Of a stretch of 64,000 nucleotides of DNA, positions 55,816-64,000 are shown one piece after another (position 1 is the stretch's first letter; the number at the start of each line of letters is the position of its first letter). The notes beneath the pieces are model-generated. The model was not told the DNA's origin. It saw only the letters and a program-made list of their open reading frames with translations, and did not search any database. Position numbers and translations under genes: made by a program. This stretch comes from Phenylobacterium sp. (GTDB lineage: Bacteria > Pseudomonadota > Alphaproteobacteria > Caulobacterales > Caulobacteraceae), in contig NZ_SCTC01000053.1 in NCBI RefSeq assembly GCF_004299445.1, positions 1-64,000 of the forward strand. Direction: 5' to 3'.

Positions 55816-57399
55816 ATGCGAAGTGTGCTCGCAGCCCTTTTGGTCTTCATCCTGGCGGCTGCCGCAACGCCCGCCTCGGCCGAAATCCGGGCGCTGATCG
55901 TGGCGATCTCGAAGTACAGCGACCCGATTCCCTCGCTGGAGGGGCCGCCCAACGACGCCGCGGCGCTGAAGACCCTGTTGGAGCAGCAGGGCGCCAAGGA
56001 CATCACCTCGCTGGCCGACGGCCAGGCCACGCGCAGCAACATCCGCGCGGCGCTGGAGGGGCTGGGCAAGCGTGCGAAGCCCGGCGACTGGGTGATCTTC
56101 TTCTATGCGGGCCATGGGGCGCAGGCGAAGTCGCGCGATCCGACCGAGACCGACGGCATGGACGAGTTCATGGCCCTGGGCGGTTTCACGGTCAGCAAGC
56201 CCGACCCCAACACCTACATCCTCGACGACGACCTGCGCGGCTGGCTGGTCAACTTCTTCCCGACCAGCGTGAACGTGCTGCAGATCGCCGACGCGTGCCA
56301 CTCGGGCACGCTGAACCGCTCGGCGGTCGCCAAGTCGGTGTTCAAGAAGCGCTCGGCGCTGGACAACCCCATGGCCATCAGCCTGCCGCCGCCGCCCCCT
56401 GACCCGGCGCGGCTGCCGCCCTCGGCGATCGATCCGCCGAACCTGGTCTATGTGGGCGCCGCCCAGGACGATCAGTTCGCGCTGGAGGGGCCGCTACCGC
56501 GGGGCGACAGCCCCTCGCGGGGCCTGCTGACCTATGCGCTGGAAGGCGCGCTGAAGGAGCGGCGGCCGAACGGCAACCTGGTTTCCGACCTGGACAACAA
56601 CGGCCAGCTCTCGCTCGCCGAGCTGGCCTCGACGCTGGAGAGCCGCACCCGCGAGCTGTCGTCCACCCAGCAGTGGTCCAGCGCCGCGGTGCCGCCGCGC
56701 AACGAGCGCAGCGTGATCTTCCAGCCGCTGAAGGCGCCGCCCGCCGACGAGCGCCCCATCGAGGTGAAGCCCGCCGACGACGCCGCCGCCGACCTGCTGG
56801 GCGGGAAGGGGCCCTGGGCCTCGATCCCGCGCGGCACGCCCGACCTGACCTGGAACGCCCAGGAGGGCTGGGTCACCGACAACCGCGGCGACCGGGTGGC
56901 AGAGGGGCTGAAGACGCCCGAGCAGCTGACCGGCGTGATCATGAAGCGCCGTGCGATCAGCCAGTTGGCCGGCTCGGCCAACGAGCGGCAGATCAAGGTC
57001 GATATCGGGCCGCGGCCAAAGGGGCAGCTCTACAAGAAGGGCGAGGCCGTCGACCTGGCGGTGACGCACCGGGGCGGCGCGGGCTTCCTGACCGCCTTCA
57101 ACCTCGCCAGCGACGGCACGGTGCAGATGCTCTACCCGCTGGACGGCGACGGGAACGGGCAGATGGTGGCCGGCCAGACCCGCGTGGTCATGGCGCGGAC
57201 CAAGGTGGTGCCGCCGTTCGGCGTCGATAATGTCGTGGCGGTGGTCACGCCGGACGAGCCCATCGTGCTGCGCGCGGCGCTGAAGCGCATCGACGGCAAG
57301 CGCGATTCGATGGTGGCCGCGGGCCTGGTGCGCGACGAGCTGGACCAGGCCAAGGGTCAGGCCTCGATGGCCCTGGGCGAGCTCTACACGGGTCCCTGA
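55816..57399 (+). CDS. secreted caspase-family (peptidase C14) protein with C-terminal DUF4384
   Basis: Signal peptide from ATG 55816; RALIVAISKYSDPIPSLEGPPNDAAALKTLL, FFYAGHGAQ (His), IADACHSGTL (Cys), LYKKGEAVDLAVTHRGGAGFLTAFNLASDGTVQMLYP. Confidence 0.93.
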   Translation: MRSVLAALLVFILAAAATPASAEIRALIVAISKYSDPIPSLEGPPNDAAALKTLLEQQGAKDITSLADGQATRSNIRAALEGLGKRAKPGDWVIFFYAGHGAQAKSRDPTETDGMDEFMALGGFTVSKPDPNTYILDDDLRGWLVNFFPTSVNVLQIADACHSGTLNRSAVAKSVFKKRSALDNPMAISLPPPPPDPARLPPSAIDPPNLVYVGAAQDDQFALEGPLPRGDSPSRGLLTYALEGALKERRPNGNLVSDLDNNGQLSLAELASTLESRTRELSSTQQWSSAAVPPRNERSVIFQPLKAPPADERPIEVKPADDAAADLLGGKGPWASIPRGTPDLTWNAQEGWVTDNRGDRVAEGLKTPEQLTGVIMKRRAISQLAGSANERQIKVDIGPRPKGQLYKKGEAVDLAVTHRGGAGFLTAFNLASDGTVQMLYPLDGDGNGQMVAGQTRVVMARTKVVPPFGVDNVVAVVTPDEPIVLRAALKRIDGKRDSMVAAGLVRDELDQAKGQASMALGELYTGP

Positions 57400-57405
57400 G
57401 CTAAC

Positions 57406-57843
57406 CTAGCGAGCGGCGAGGTAGGCCTCGAGAGCTTCCCGGGCCTGCGCGGCGCAGCCGCCGGACTGCACAGCCAGGATCTGGTCCAGACTGTTCAGTG
57501 TCGCCGGGTCGGGGCAGACGCCCGAGCGGCGCCCCCCGAAGGTGCGGCCTTGCGGCGGCGGATCGATCAGGACCCGGAGTTGGGCCATTCGCGTCGGGTC
57601 GGCCGGCGCGCCGGGACGCGGCGCCACGGCGCCGGCGGCGCTGCCGCGCAAGGTCGTGACCTCGCCCGAGGCGTTCATGAGGCGCAGCGTCTGGCCGGGC
57701 TCCAGCGAGAGCCGCTGGCCCCCGTCGACCTCGGTTCCGGGCTTCAGGGCGGGATTCGTCGAGGCCACGATCACATAGTCGCCGGCGCTGGCGGCGCCCG
57801 CGGCGCCCAAAGCCAGAAGAATGCCCAGGACCGCGGTCCGCAT
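57406..57843 (-). CDS. small secreted hypothetical protein
   Basis: Signal peptide MRTAVLGILLALGAAGAASA; convergent to the caspase gene. Confidence 0.7.
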   Translation of the reverse strand: MRTAVLGILLALGAAGAASAGDYVIVASTNPALKPGTEVDGGQRLSLEPGQTLRLMNASGEVTTLRGSAAGAVAPRPGAPADPTRMAQLRVLIDPPPQGRTFGGRRSGVCPDPATLNSLDQILAVQSGGCAAQAREALEAYLAAR

Positions 57844-57967
57844 GGCGCTACCTCCTGCAACTGTCGGCAGAGTGATCTCGCCCCAAGGGCAAGCGGTCAA
57901 GGCTTTGCGCCCAGCGGGGGAACGCCCCGGCCTGCCGGCCCTTCGAAAACACCAACTTTTGAAAAGA

Positions 57968-58043
<76 letters not shown>

Positions 58044-58295
58044 GCTCTAGTCCGCACCTCGTGGAGGCCCGGCGGCGAGGGCGCGGAAAATACGCAAATG
58101 CGCGCCTTTGGCAAGGCAGGTCAGAAAACTATTTGCCTGGACCGATCGCCGCGCCGCTTCAGAAGCGCTCAATATCTCTTTGATAGTATAGTCCCGCAAA
58201 GCAACCTGAGCGGGTAGCGCGACGATGGCGCTGTGTGCCAACAACGGGGCTGCGAGCGGGGCTGATTCCCCGCCGCGGTCCGGCAAGGGGTGAGC

Positions 58296-58610
58296 ATGAG
58301 CGGCGGCGCGGTCGACTTCGACTATCTGGAGGGCTTCGCGGCCGGCGACATGACGGTCGTCACCGAGGTGCTGGCGCTGTTTCAGGGACAAGCCGAGGGG
58401 TGGCTGGCCCGCATCGACAACCCGCCCGAGGGCTGGCGCGACCTGGCCCATACCATCAAGGGCGCGGCGCGGGGCATCGGAGCCAACAGGCTGGGCGAGG
58501 TGGCGGATCGCGCCGAGCGTGGCGACGAGAGCCTGAAGCCGGACCTTAGCGGCGCGCTCCGCGACACCCTGGCGGACATCCAGGGCTATCTCGCCCGCGC
58601 CGGCGGCTGA
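58296..58610 (+). CDS. Hpt domain-containing protein
   Basis: LARIDNPPEGWRDLAHTIKGAARGIGANRLGEVADRAERG (HTIKGAA phosphotransfer motif). Confidence 0.88.
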   Translation: MSGGAVDFDYLEGFAAGDMTVVTEVLALFQGQAEGWLARIDNPPEGWRDLAHTIKGAARGIGANRLGEVADRAERGDESLKPDLSGALRDTLADIQGYLARAGG

Positions 58611-58687
58611 CGCGTCCGGACACGTTTCGCCGCCGTCCGGACGGGACGCCGATTGCGGCGTGAGCGAGGGGACGGCCTCTAGGGGCC

Positions 58688-59452
58688 ATGAGCACCCCGC
58701 AAGACACCGCCGCCGCCCCGCCGTCCGCCCGCGCCCAGGCGCTGGACTTGATCGTCACCCTGGCCACCGCGATGGCGATCGCGCTGGTCCTGCGCGTCGC
58801 GCTGTTCGAGCCCTTCACCATCCCCTCGGAGTCGATGGAGCCGGGGCTGCAGACCGGCGACTACATCGTGGTCTCCAAGTGGGACTACGGCTGGAGCCGC
58901 TATTCCATCCCGCTGGGCCTGCCGCTGTTCTCGGGTCGCGTGCTGCAGAGCAAAGGGCCGCAGCGGGGCGATGTGGTGGTCTTCAAGCTGCCCCGCGATC
59001 CCAAGGAGGCCTGGATCAAGCGGGTGATCGGGCTGCCGGGCGACCGCGTGCAGGTGCGCGACGGGACTGTGTTCGTGAACGACCGGCCGATCGTGCAGAG
59101 CGACGGCGGCCTGACCCAGGACCCCGGGGCGCCGGACGTCACGGTCCAGCGCAAGCTCGAGCATCGCCCGGACGGCCGCAGCTATGTGACGTTTGACCGT
59201 GGGCCCTTCCACGACGGCGACGACACCGGCGTCTATCGCGTGCCCGAAGGCAACTACCTGATGATGGGCGACAACCGCGACAACTCGCTGGACGGGCGCT
59301 GGCCGGGCTCGGTGGGGGTGGGCTACCTGCCGGCCGAGAACATCGTGGGACAGGCGCGGATTGTCCTATTGTCCTGGCACGGGGCCTCGATCCTGAAGCC
59401 CTGGACGTGGCTCAACATCGATCTCAGCCGCCTCTGCCAATTGATCCGCTAG
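58688..59452 (+). CDS. lepB: signal peptidase I
   Basis: EPFTIPSESMEPGLQTGDYIVVSKWDYG, GDVVVFKLPRDPKEAWIKRVIGLPGD, MMGDNRDNSLDGR. Confidence 0.96.
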   Translation: MSTPQDTAAAPPSARAQALDLIVTLATAMAIALVLRVALFEPFTIPSESMEPGLQTGDYIVVSKWDYGWSRYSIPLGLPLFSGRVLQSKGPQRGDVVVFKLPRDPKEAWIKRVIGLPGDRVQVRDGTVFVNDRPIVQSDGGLTQDPGAPDVTVQRKLEHRPDGRSYVTFDRGPFHDGDDTGVYRVPEGNYLMMGDNRDNSLDGRWPGSVGVGYLPAENIVGQARIVLLSWHGASILKPWTWLNIDLSRLCQLIR

Positions 59453-59501
59453 AGCGCGTTGCGGAAGAGTGGGCGCCGGTTTTCCGCGCCGAAACGCGCT
59501 C
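59451..59501. repeat. palindromic alphaproteobacterial repeat (agagcgcgtt...aacgcgctc)
   Basis: gagcgcgttgcggaagagtgggcgccggttttccgcgccgaaacgcgctc imperfect palindrome. Confidence 0.75.
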
Positions 59502-59516
59502 CAGCTTTAGACGTTC

Positions 59517-59564
59517 GAGCCTGTTTACTCCGATCAGGCGGTCGCGCCTGATCGGAACAGGCTC
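59517..59564. repeat. second palindrome gagcctgtt...ccgatcaggcg-gtcg-cgcctgatcgg...aacaggctc
   Basis: Long near-perfect inverted repeat ending at the EF-hand gene stop codon. Confidence 0.85.
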
Positions 59565-59899
59565 TAGCGGCGGAACTCGTCGAAGCTCAGCACGCCGTCA
59601 CGGTTGGCGTCCTGCTGGACGAACGCGGCGCGGCGCAGGGCGTCGGCGGCCGCGGGCTGGCGGGCCAGCGAGGGCAGGGCGACGGCGCCCACCGCCGCCG
59701 CGATCAGGGCGCCCACGACCAGGCGACTGCGGCGGGCCGTGGCGCGCGGCGGGGCGATCTGCTGGTCGATGTAGCCGCGCAGCGCCTCGCTGGCCGAGCG
59801 ACCGTCGCGCTGGCAACGCTCCATGAACGCCAGCTTGGCGTCGTAGGGGAGCCGGATCTCGAGCGTCTCGCTCTTCTTGGGCGGCCGGGGCGTCTTCAT
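59564..59899 (-). CDS. RHH-like N-terminus + TM helix + single EF-hand protein
   Basis: MKTPRPPKKSETLEIRLPYDAKLAFMERCQRDGRSASEALRGYIDQQI; LVVGALIAAAVGAVALPSLA; DANRDGVLSFDEF. Confidence 0.75.
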   Translation of the reverse strand: MKTPRPPKKSETLEIRLPYDAKLAFMERCQRDGRSASEALRGYIDQQIAPPRATARRSRLVVGALIAAAVGAVALPSLARQPAAADALRRAAFVQQDANRDGVLSFDEFRR

Positions 59900-60025
59900 G
59901 GGCGGAGCGAACCTCATTTCCGCGCGGGGGAACAGAAAAAAGCTGTCCGGACACGGATGTGGGGATGCCAATGTCGGCCTGCGAGGGCCTGCCGCGTCCT
60001 AGTCTGGAACCCCTGTGGAGGCCGC

Positions 60026-60316
60026 ATGAAAGCAGAGACCATCCTCGTCGAGAACGTTGTCAGCTCCGGCAGCCAGCGCCCGGTGAACCGTGAGAAGTAC
60101 GAGGCCGTTCGCGGCCCGATGCTGGAGGCGCTCCCCGCGACCGCGCCGGGGCTCTCGTCCGCCGAGCTCAAGGCCGCCGTCCTGCCACGCCTGCCCGACG
60201 CCCTTTTCCCCGGCGGCCAGACCGTCGGCTGGTGGCTGAAGTGCGTGCAGCTGGACCTGGAGGCCAAAGGCCTGATCGTGCGCCATGGCAAGCCGCTGCG
60301 CTGGCATCGGGCTTAG
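60026..60316 (+). CDS. DUF6958-like hypothetical protein
   Basis: ATG 60026, MKAETILVENVVSSGSQRPVNREKYEAVRGPMLEALPATAPGLSSAELKAAV. Confidence 0.7.
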   Translation: MKAETILVENVVSSGSQRPVNREKYEAVRGPMLEALPATAPGLSSAELKAAVLPRLPDALFPGGQTVGWWLKCVQLDLEAKGLIVRHGKPLRWHRA

Positions 60317-60951
60317 GGGACGAGGACGGCGTCCGTGTAGGTCTCGACCAGCAGGCTGAACGGGCGGCCGTCGGGGGTCTGGAGCAGGGCGCGGTGCTGG
60401 AGCACCTGGGGCGGCGGCGTGGCCGGCGTATCGAACGCCAGCTCGCCGCGAGCCTCCCAGCCGGCCGGCAGCGGGTTGAACAGCAGCCGCGACGACAGCG
60501 TCCGGCGCTGGAAGCGCAGGGGGGCCACCACCACCCCGAACGGCGTCTCGGTGGTGTTGAGCGCGCTGTTCATCTCGGTGGTCAGGCGGCCGGGCAGGTA
60601 CCAGTTGTCGGCCTTCGACAGCACCACGTCGCCGCACATCAGCTCGACCCGGCGCAGGCGGATGGGTTCGTTGGCGGCGGCTCCCAGCTCGCGACGGGCG
60701 CCGGCGGCGGCCTGCGGGCTGTCCGGGGTCTCGATGCGAAGGGCGCGGACCCGCGGGGCTTCAGGGTCGTGACGGTCGCACAGCGCCTGCAGGACGGCGG
60801 TGGCGCTGTCGCGGCTGAGTAGCTCGGCGTTCAGCGTCTGCAGCTGCGCCAGTTGGCGCAGGCGCTGCACATAGGGACTTTGCGAGGTTTCCGCCGGGGC
60901 CGGCGAGCTCGCAGCAACCAGGGCCGCCACAAGAACTCCTACAAATCGCAA
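60313..60951 (-). CDS. secreted hypothetical protein (chorismate lyase-like length, function unknown)
   Basis: Signal peptide from TTG 60951 (LRFVGVLVAALVAASSPAPAETSQSP). Confidence 0.65.
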   Translation of the reverse strand: MRFVGVLVAALVAASSPAPAETSQSPYVQRLRQLAQLQTLNAELLSRDSATAVLQALCDRHDPEAPRVRALRIETPDSPQAAAGARRELGAAANEPIRLRRVELMCGDVVLSKADNWYLPGRLTTEMNSALNTTETPFGVVVAPLRFQRRTLSSRLLFNPLPAGWEARGELAFDTPATPPPQVLQHRALLQTPDGRPFSLLVETYTDAVLVP

Positions 60952-60965
60952 GCGGGCGTGGCCCC

Positions 60966-61925
60966 CTAAATCCCAGCGCCGTTGTCGATGGCTCGCAGCG
61001 CCTCTTCGTGCGCCTGCGCTTCCGCCTCGATCCAGCCAATGAAGGCTTTGACCTGCGGGAGCCGTCCCTTGGCCTTGGGATGGACGAGGTAATAGGCGAA
61101 GTCGACGGCCGTGGCGATCTGCAAAGGCGCCACCAGACGTCCGGAATCGAGGTCGGCCTGGGCCAGGGTGCGCTTGGCCAGCGCCACGCCGCGGCCGTTG
61201 GCGGCGGCCTCGATCACCAGGCTGGACTGGTTGAAGCGCGGGCCCCGGTGGCCGTCGATGCCGCGCAGACCGCGGGCGGCCAGCCACATAGGCCAGTCGG
61301 GGCAACTGTCGTCGATCTCGGGCGAGCCGTCGTGCAGCAGCACATGGCCGGCCAGGTCCTCGGGCGTCGAGAGCGGCGTCTGGGCCAGCAGGTCGGGGCT
61401 GATCACCGGGATCACGGCCTCGCTCACGAGGCGCTTCACTTCCAGCCCCGGATAGCGCCCGGCGCCGTAGCGCAGCGCCAGGTCCACCTCGCCGGCGCTG
61501 AGGTCGACCAGCTCCATCCCGGCGTTAAGCCAGACGTCGACGTTGGGGTGCGCGCGTTCGAAGGCGCCCAGGCGCGGCGCCAGCCACTTGGCGGCGAACG
61601 AGGGCGGGGCGGTGATGGTCAGGCGGCGGCCGTCGACGGCGGCGGTCAGCAGGCTGGCGGCCTCGGCCAGGCGGTCGAACGCCTCGCGCAGGGCGGGGAG
61701 GGCGGTCTGGGCCGCGTCGGTCAGCAGCAGGCCCTTGGGCGTGCGCTTGAAGAGGGCCGCGCCGACATAGTCTTCCAGGTTCTGGATCTGCTGGCTCACA
61801 GCCCCCGGCGTCACCGACAATTCGTCAGCGGCCCGGCTGAAATTGAGATGGCGCGCGGCGGCCTCGAACGCCCGGAGCGCGTTCAGCGGCGGCAGCCGGC
61901 GGCGCTGTTGGGCGCCCCTATCCAT
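60966..61925 (-). CDS. LysR family transcriptional regulator (GcvA-type)
   Basis: LPPLNALRAFEAAARHLNFSRAADELSVTPGAVSQQIQNLEDYVGAALFKRTPKGLLLT. Confidence 0.95.
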   Translation of the reverse strand: MDRGAQQRRRLPPLNALRAFEAAARHLNFSRAADELSVTPGAVSQQIQNLEDYVGAALFKRTPKGLLLTDAAQTALPALREAFDRLAEAASLLTAAVDGRRLTITAPPSFAAKWLAPRLGAFERAHPNVDVWLNAGMELVDLSAGEVDLALRYGAGRYPGLEVKRLVSEAVIPVISPDLLAQTPLSTPEDLAGHVLLHDGSPEIDDSCPDWPMWLAARGLRGIDGHRGPRFNQSSLVIEAAANGRGVALAKRTLAQADLDSGRLVAPLQIATAVDFAYYLVHPKAKGRLPQVKAFIGWIEAEAQAHEEALRAIDNGAGI

Positions 61926-62113
61926 GATCGCTCCGTTCGAGAATCTCTGAACGCCCCGGCAGAAGTCCTTGGGTTGCGAATTGGCCCCTCGCCGCCCTTA
62001 TTGCAAGCGTCCGCTGGTGTATCGGCCCTTTTCGCCGGCGGACGACAGGCGGGGCGGGCGCAAGTCCGCCCCGTCATGATTTCAGGGCGCGTACGTCGAT
62101 AGAGAAGCTAATC

Positions 62114-62968
62114 ATGGCCACGAGGAACGACGAAGGACGACGCACCCGGCGCCTGGTGGTGCTAGGCGGTCGCGGGCCTGCGCCGGATGTCGGACGGGTG
62201 TGGCTGGTGGGCGCCGGACCGGGAGATCCCGAGCTCCTGACGATCAAGGCGCTGAAAGCGCTGCAGGCCGCAGAAGTGGTTGTCCATGACGGTCTGGTCT
62301 CGGACGAAATCCTCGAACTCGCGCCAGCGTCCGCGCGGCGGATCAGCGTCGCCAAGCGCAAGTCGCGCCACAGCTACAGCCAGGACGAGATCAACCGGAT
62401 GCTCGTCGCCTTCGCGCTGGAAGGCCTGAATGTCGTTCGCCTGAAGGGCGGCGACCCCTTCATCTTCGGCCGCGGCGGCGAGGAGCTGGAGGCCTGCCGC
62501 GAGGCGGGCGTCGACTGCCAGATCATCCCAGGCGTGACCGCGGCCCTGGCGGCTGGGGCCTCGGCCGGCGCGCCGCTCACCCACCGCGACTCGGCCCAGG
62601 CGGTCACCTTCGTCACCGGTCATGCCAAGGCGGGCGGCGAGCCCGACCTGGACTGGGCCAGCCTGGCCAGGGCCAACCAGACGGTCGTCATCTACATGGG
62701 CCTGTCGATGGCCGCGCCGATCGCCGCGCGCCTGATGGCCGCCGGCCGCGCGGGCGCGACGCCGGCCCTGATCGTGGAAAACGCCAGCCGCGCCGACGAG
62801 CGCCGCGTCGTCACCACGCTGAGCGGCCTGGCCGAGGCGGCCGCCTCGCTCGGCGGCCCGGCCCTGCTGATCGTGGGCGAGGCCATGGCGCTGGCCCGCG
62901 CCGGTGAAGAGGGCGCCGGCGAAGGCCGCGCCCAGGTCGAAACGCTTATCCAAGAGGCCCGCGCATGA
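62114..62968 (+). CDS. cobA: uroporphyrinogen-III C-methyltransferase
   Basis: VWLVGAGPGDPELLTIKALKALQAAEVVVHDGLVS, RLKGGDPFIFGRGGEELEAC, VTAALAAGASAGAPLTHRD. Confidence 0.95.
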   Translation: MATRNDEGRRTRRLVVLGGRGPAPDVGRVWLVGAGPGDPELLTIKALKALQAAEVVVHDGLVSDEILELAPASARRISVAKRKSRHSYSQDEINRMLVAFALEGLNVVRLKGGDPFIFGRGGEELEACREAGVDCQIIPGVTAALAAGASAGAPLTHRDSAQAVTFVTGHAKAGGEPDLDWASLARANQTVVIYMGLSMAAPIAARLMAAGRAGATPALIVENASRADERRVVTTLSGLAEAAASLGGPALLIVGEAMALARAGEEGAGEGRAQVETLIQEARA

Positions 62969-63327
62969 AGGCGCTGACCGCCAACCGCCTGACCGATGGC
63001 GAGGTCGTGTTCTGGAAGTCCGGGCAGTGGGTCACCCGCTTCGCCGACGCTGAGCTGTGGGCCGATGACGACCCCGCTGCGGGCGAGGCCGAAGGGCAGG
63101 GCAAGACCCAACCCACGACCGTGGTCGACGCCTACCTGATCGACCTCGTGGAATCTGAAGGGCTGTGGGCCCCGCTGAGCTACCGGGAGCGCATCCGCGC
63201 CCTGGGCCCGACGAACCACCTCCACCACGGCAAGCAGGCCGAGGGCGGGGCGGTGATCGAGGCGCTGCAGCACGCCCACGGCGCGGCCCGTTCGACCGGC
63301 CGCGTCAATCTGATCAAGCGGAAGTAG
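62965..63327 (+). CDS. DUF2849 domain-containing protein
   Basis: MKALTANRLTDGEVVFWKSGQWVTRFADAELW; overlaps cobA stop (ATGA), precedes sulfite reductase. Confidence 0.9.
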   Translation: MKALTANRLTDGEVVFWKSGQWVTRFADAELWADDDPAAGEAEGQGKTQPTTVVDAYLIDLVESEGLWAPLSYRERIRALGPTNHLHHGKQAEGGAVIEALQHAHGAARSTGRVNLIKRK

Positions 63328-63332
63328 GGCCG

Positions 63333-64000
63333 ATGTACCAGTACGACGTCATCGACAAGGAGATGCTGGCCGACCGGTCCGCGGAGTTTCGCGGGCAGGT
63401 GGCGCGGCGTCTCTCGGGCGAACTCACGGAAGACCAGTTCAAGCCGCTGCGGCTGATGAACGGCCTCTACCTGCAGCTCCACGCCTACATGCTGCGGGTC
63501 GCCATCCCGTACGGCTCGCTGAACCCCACCCAGCTGCGCAAGCTGGCCTGGATCGGCCGCACCTACGACAAGGGCTACGGCCACTTCACGACGCGGACGA
63601 ACCTCCAGTTCCACTGGATCAAGCTGGCCGACACGCCCGACATCCTGGACCATCTGGCCCAGGTGGACATGCACGCCATCCAGACGTCGGGGAACTGCAT
63701 CCGCAATACGACGACCGACCCCTACGCCGGCGCCACGGCCGAGGAGGTGGACGATCCGCGGGTTTGGGCCGAGGCGATCCGCCAGTGGTCGACCTTCCAC
63801 CCCGAGTTCTCGTTCCTGCCGCGCAAGTTCAAGATCGCCATCACCGCGGCGCCCAAGGACCGTACGGCCGCCAAGGTCCACGACATCGGGCTGGTGCTGA
63901 AGCGGGCTCGCGACGGGTCACTGGGCTTCGAGGTGATCGTGGGCGGCGGCATGGGGCGCACGCCCTACGTCGGCCCGACCATCAAGGAGTTCCTGCCGGT
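63333..64000 (+). CDS. nitrite/sulfite reductase, N-terminal part (truncated by window end)
   Basis: Open frame from ATG 63333: MYQYDVIDKEMLADRSAEFRGQVARRLSGELTEDQFKPLRLMNGLYLQLHAYMLRVAIPYG...GYGHFTTRTNLQFHWI...TSGNCIRNTTTDPYAG; absent from track. Confidence 0.95.
   Translation, partial: MYQYDVIDKEMLADRSAEFRGQVARRLSGELTEDQFKPLRLMNGLYLQLHAYMLRVAIPYGSLNPTQLRKLAWIGRTYDKGYGHFTTRTNLQFHWIKLADTPDILDHLAQVDMHAIQTSGNCIRNTTTDPYAGATAEEVDDPRVWAEAIRQWSTFHPEFSFLPRKFKIAITAAPKDRTAAKVHDIGLVLKRARDGSLGFEVIVGGGMGRTPYVGPTIKEFLP

Overview
GC-rich alphaproteobacterial chromosome, most consistent with Caulobacteraceae (Phenylobacterium-like; inferred from gene order, no search run). Left part: murA(3' end)-DUF2948-hisD-mscS-UPF0262-phosphatase-infA-maf-rng-yacG-tRNA-Phe, then exbB-exbD-tonB, a LytTR regulator and tRNA-His. 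Middle: a UxaA-like dehydratase, a MaoC/acyl-CoA ligase/SDR operon, an RTX M10 metalloprotease, a TetR/TonB-receptor/MFS locus followed by a strong sRNA candidate (24222-24292; alpha-r8/MmgR-like), XRE, M20 peptidase, acyl-CoA metabolism genes and a divergent EmrAB-type efflux locus. Approximately 35.9-53.4 kb is an extended envelope-lipid locus matching the bacterial sphingolipid/ceramide synthesis neighbourhood known from Caulobacter: serine palmitoyltransferase-like enzyme, ACP, reductase, acyl-ACP ligase, GNAT-type ceramide synthase candidate, lipid kinase, CDP-alcohol phosphotransferase, two nucleotidyltransferases, an LptF/LptG-like pair and a flippase. Right part: MetX-like hydrolase, MOSC protein, secreted caspase with a small secreted neighbour, tRNA-Lys, Hpt, lepB, RHH/TM/EF-hand protein, and LysR divergent from cysG-DUF2849-sulfite reductase (truncated by the window). 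Most notable non-coding signals: the sRNA with a PhaR-like box, a 15-mer shared between two promoters, several operator-like palindromes, a pair of 9-nt-periodic hairpin elements (41394-41597), and tandem palindromes filling a convergent intergenic gap (59451-59564). No CRISPR array, transposase or prophage was seen.
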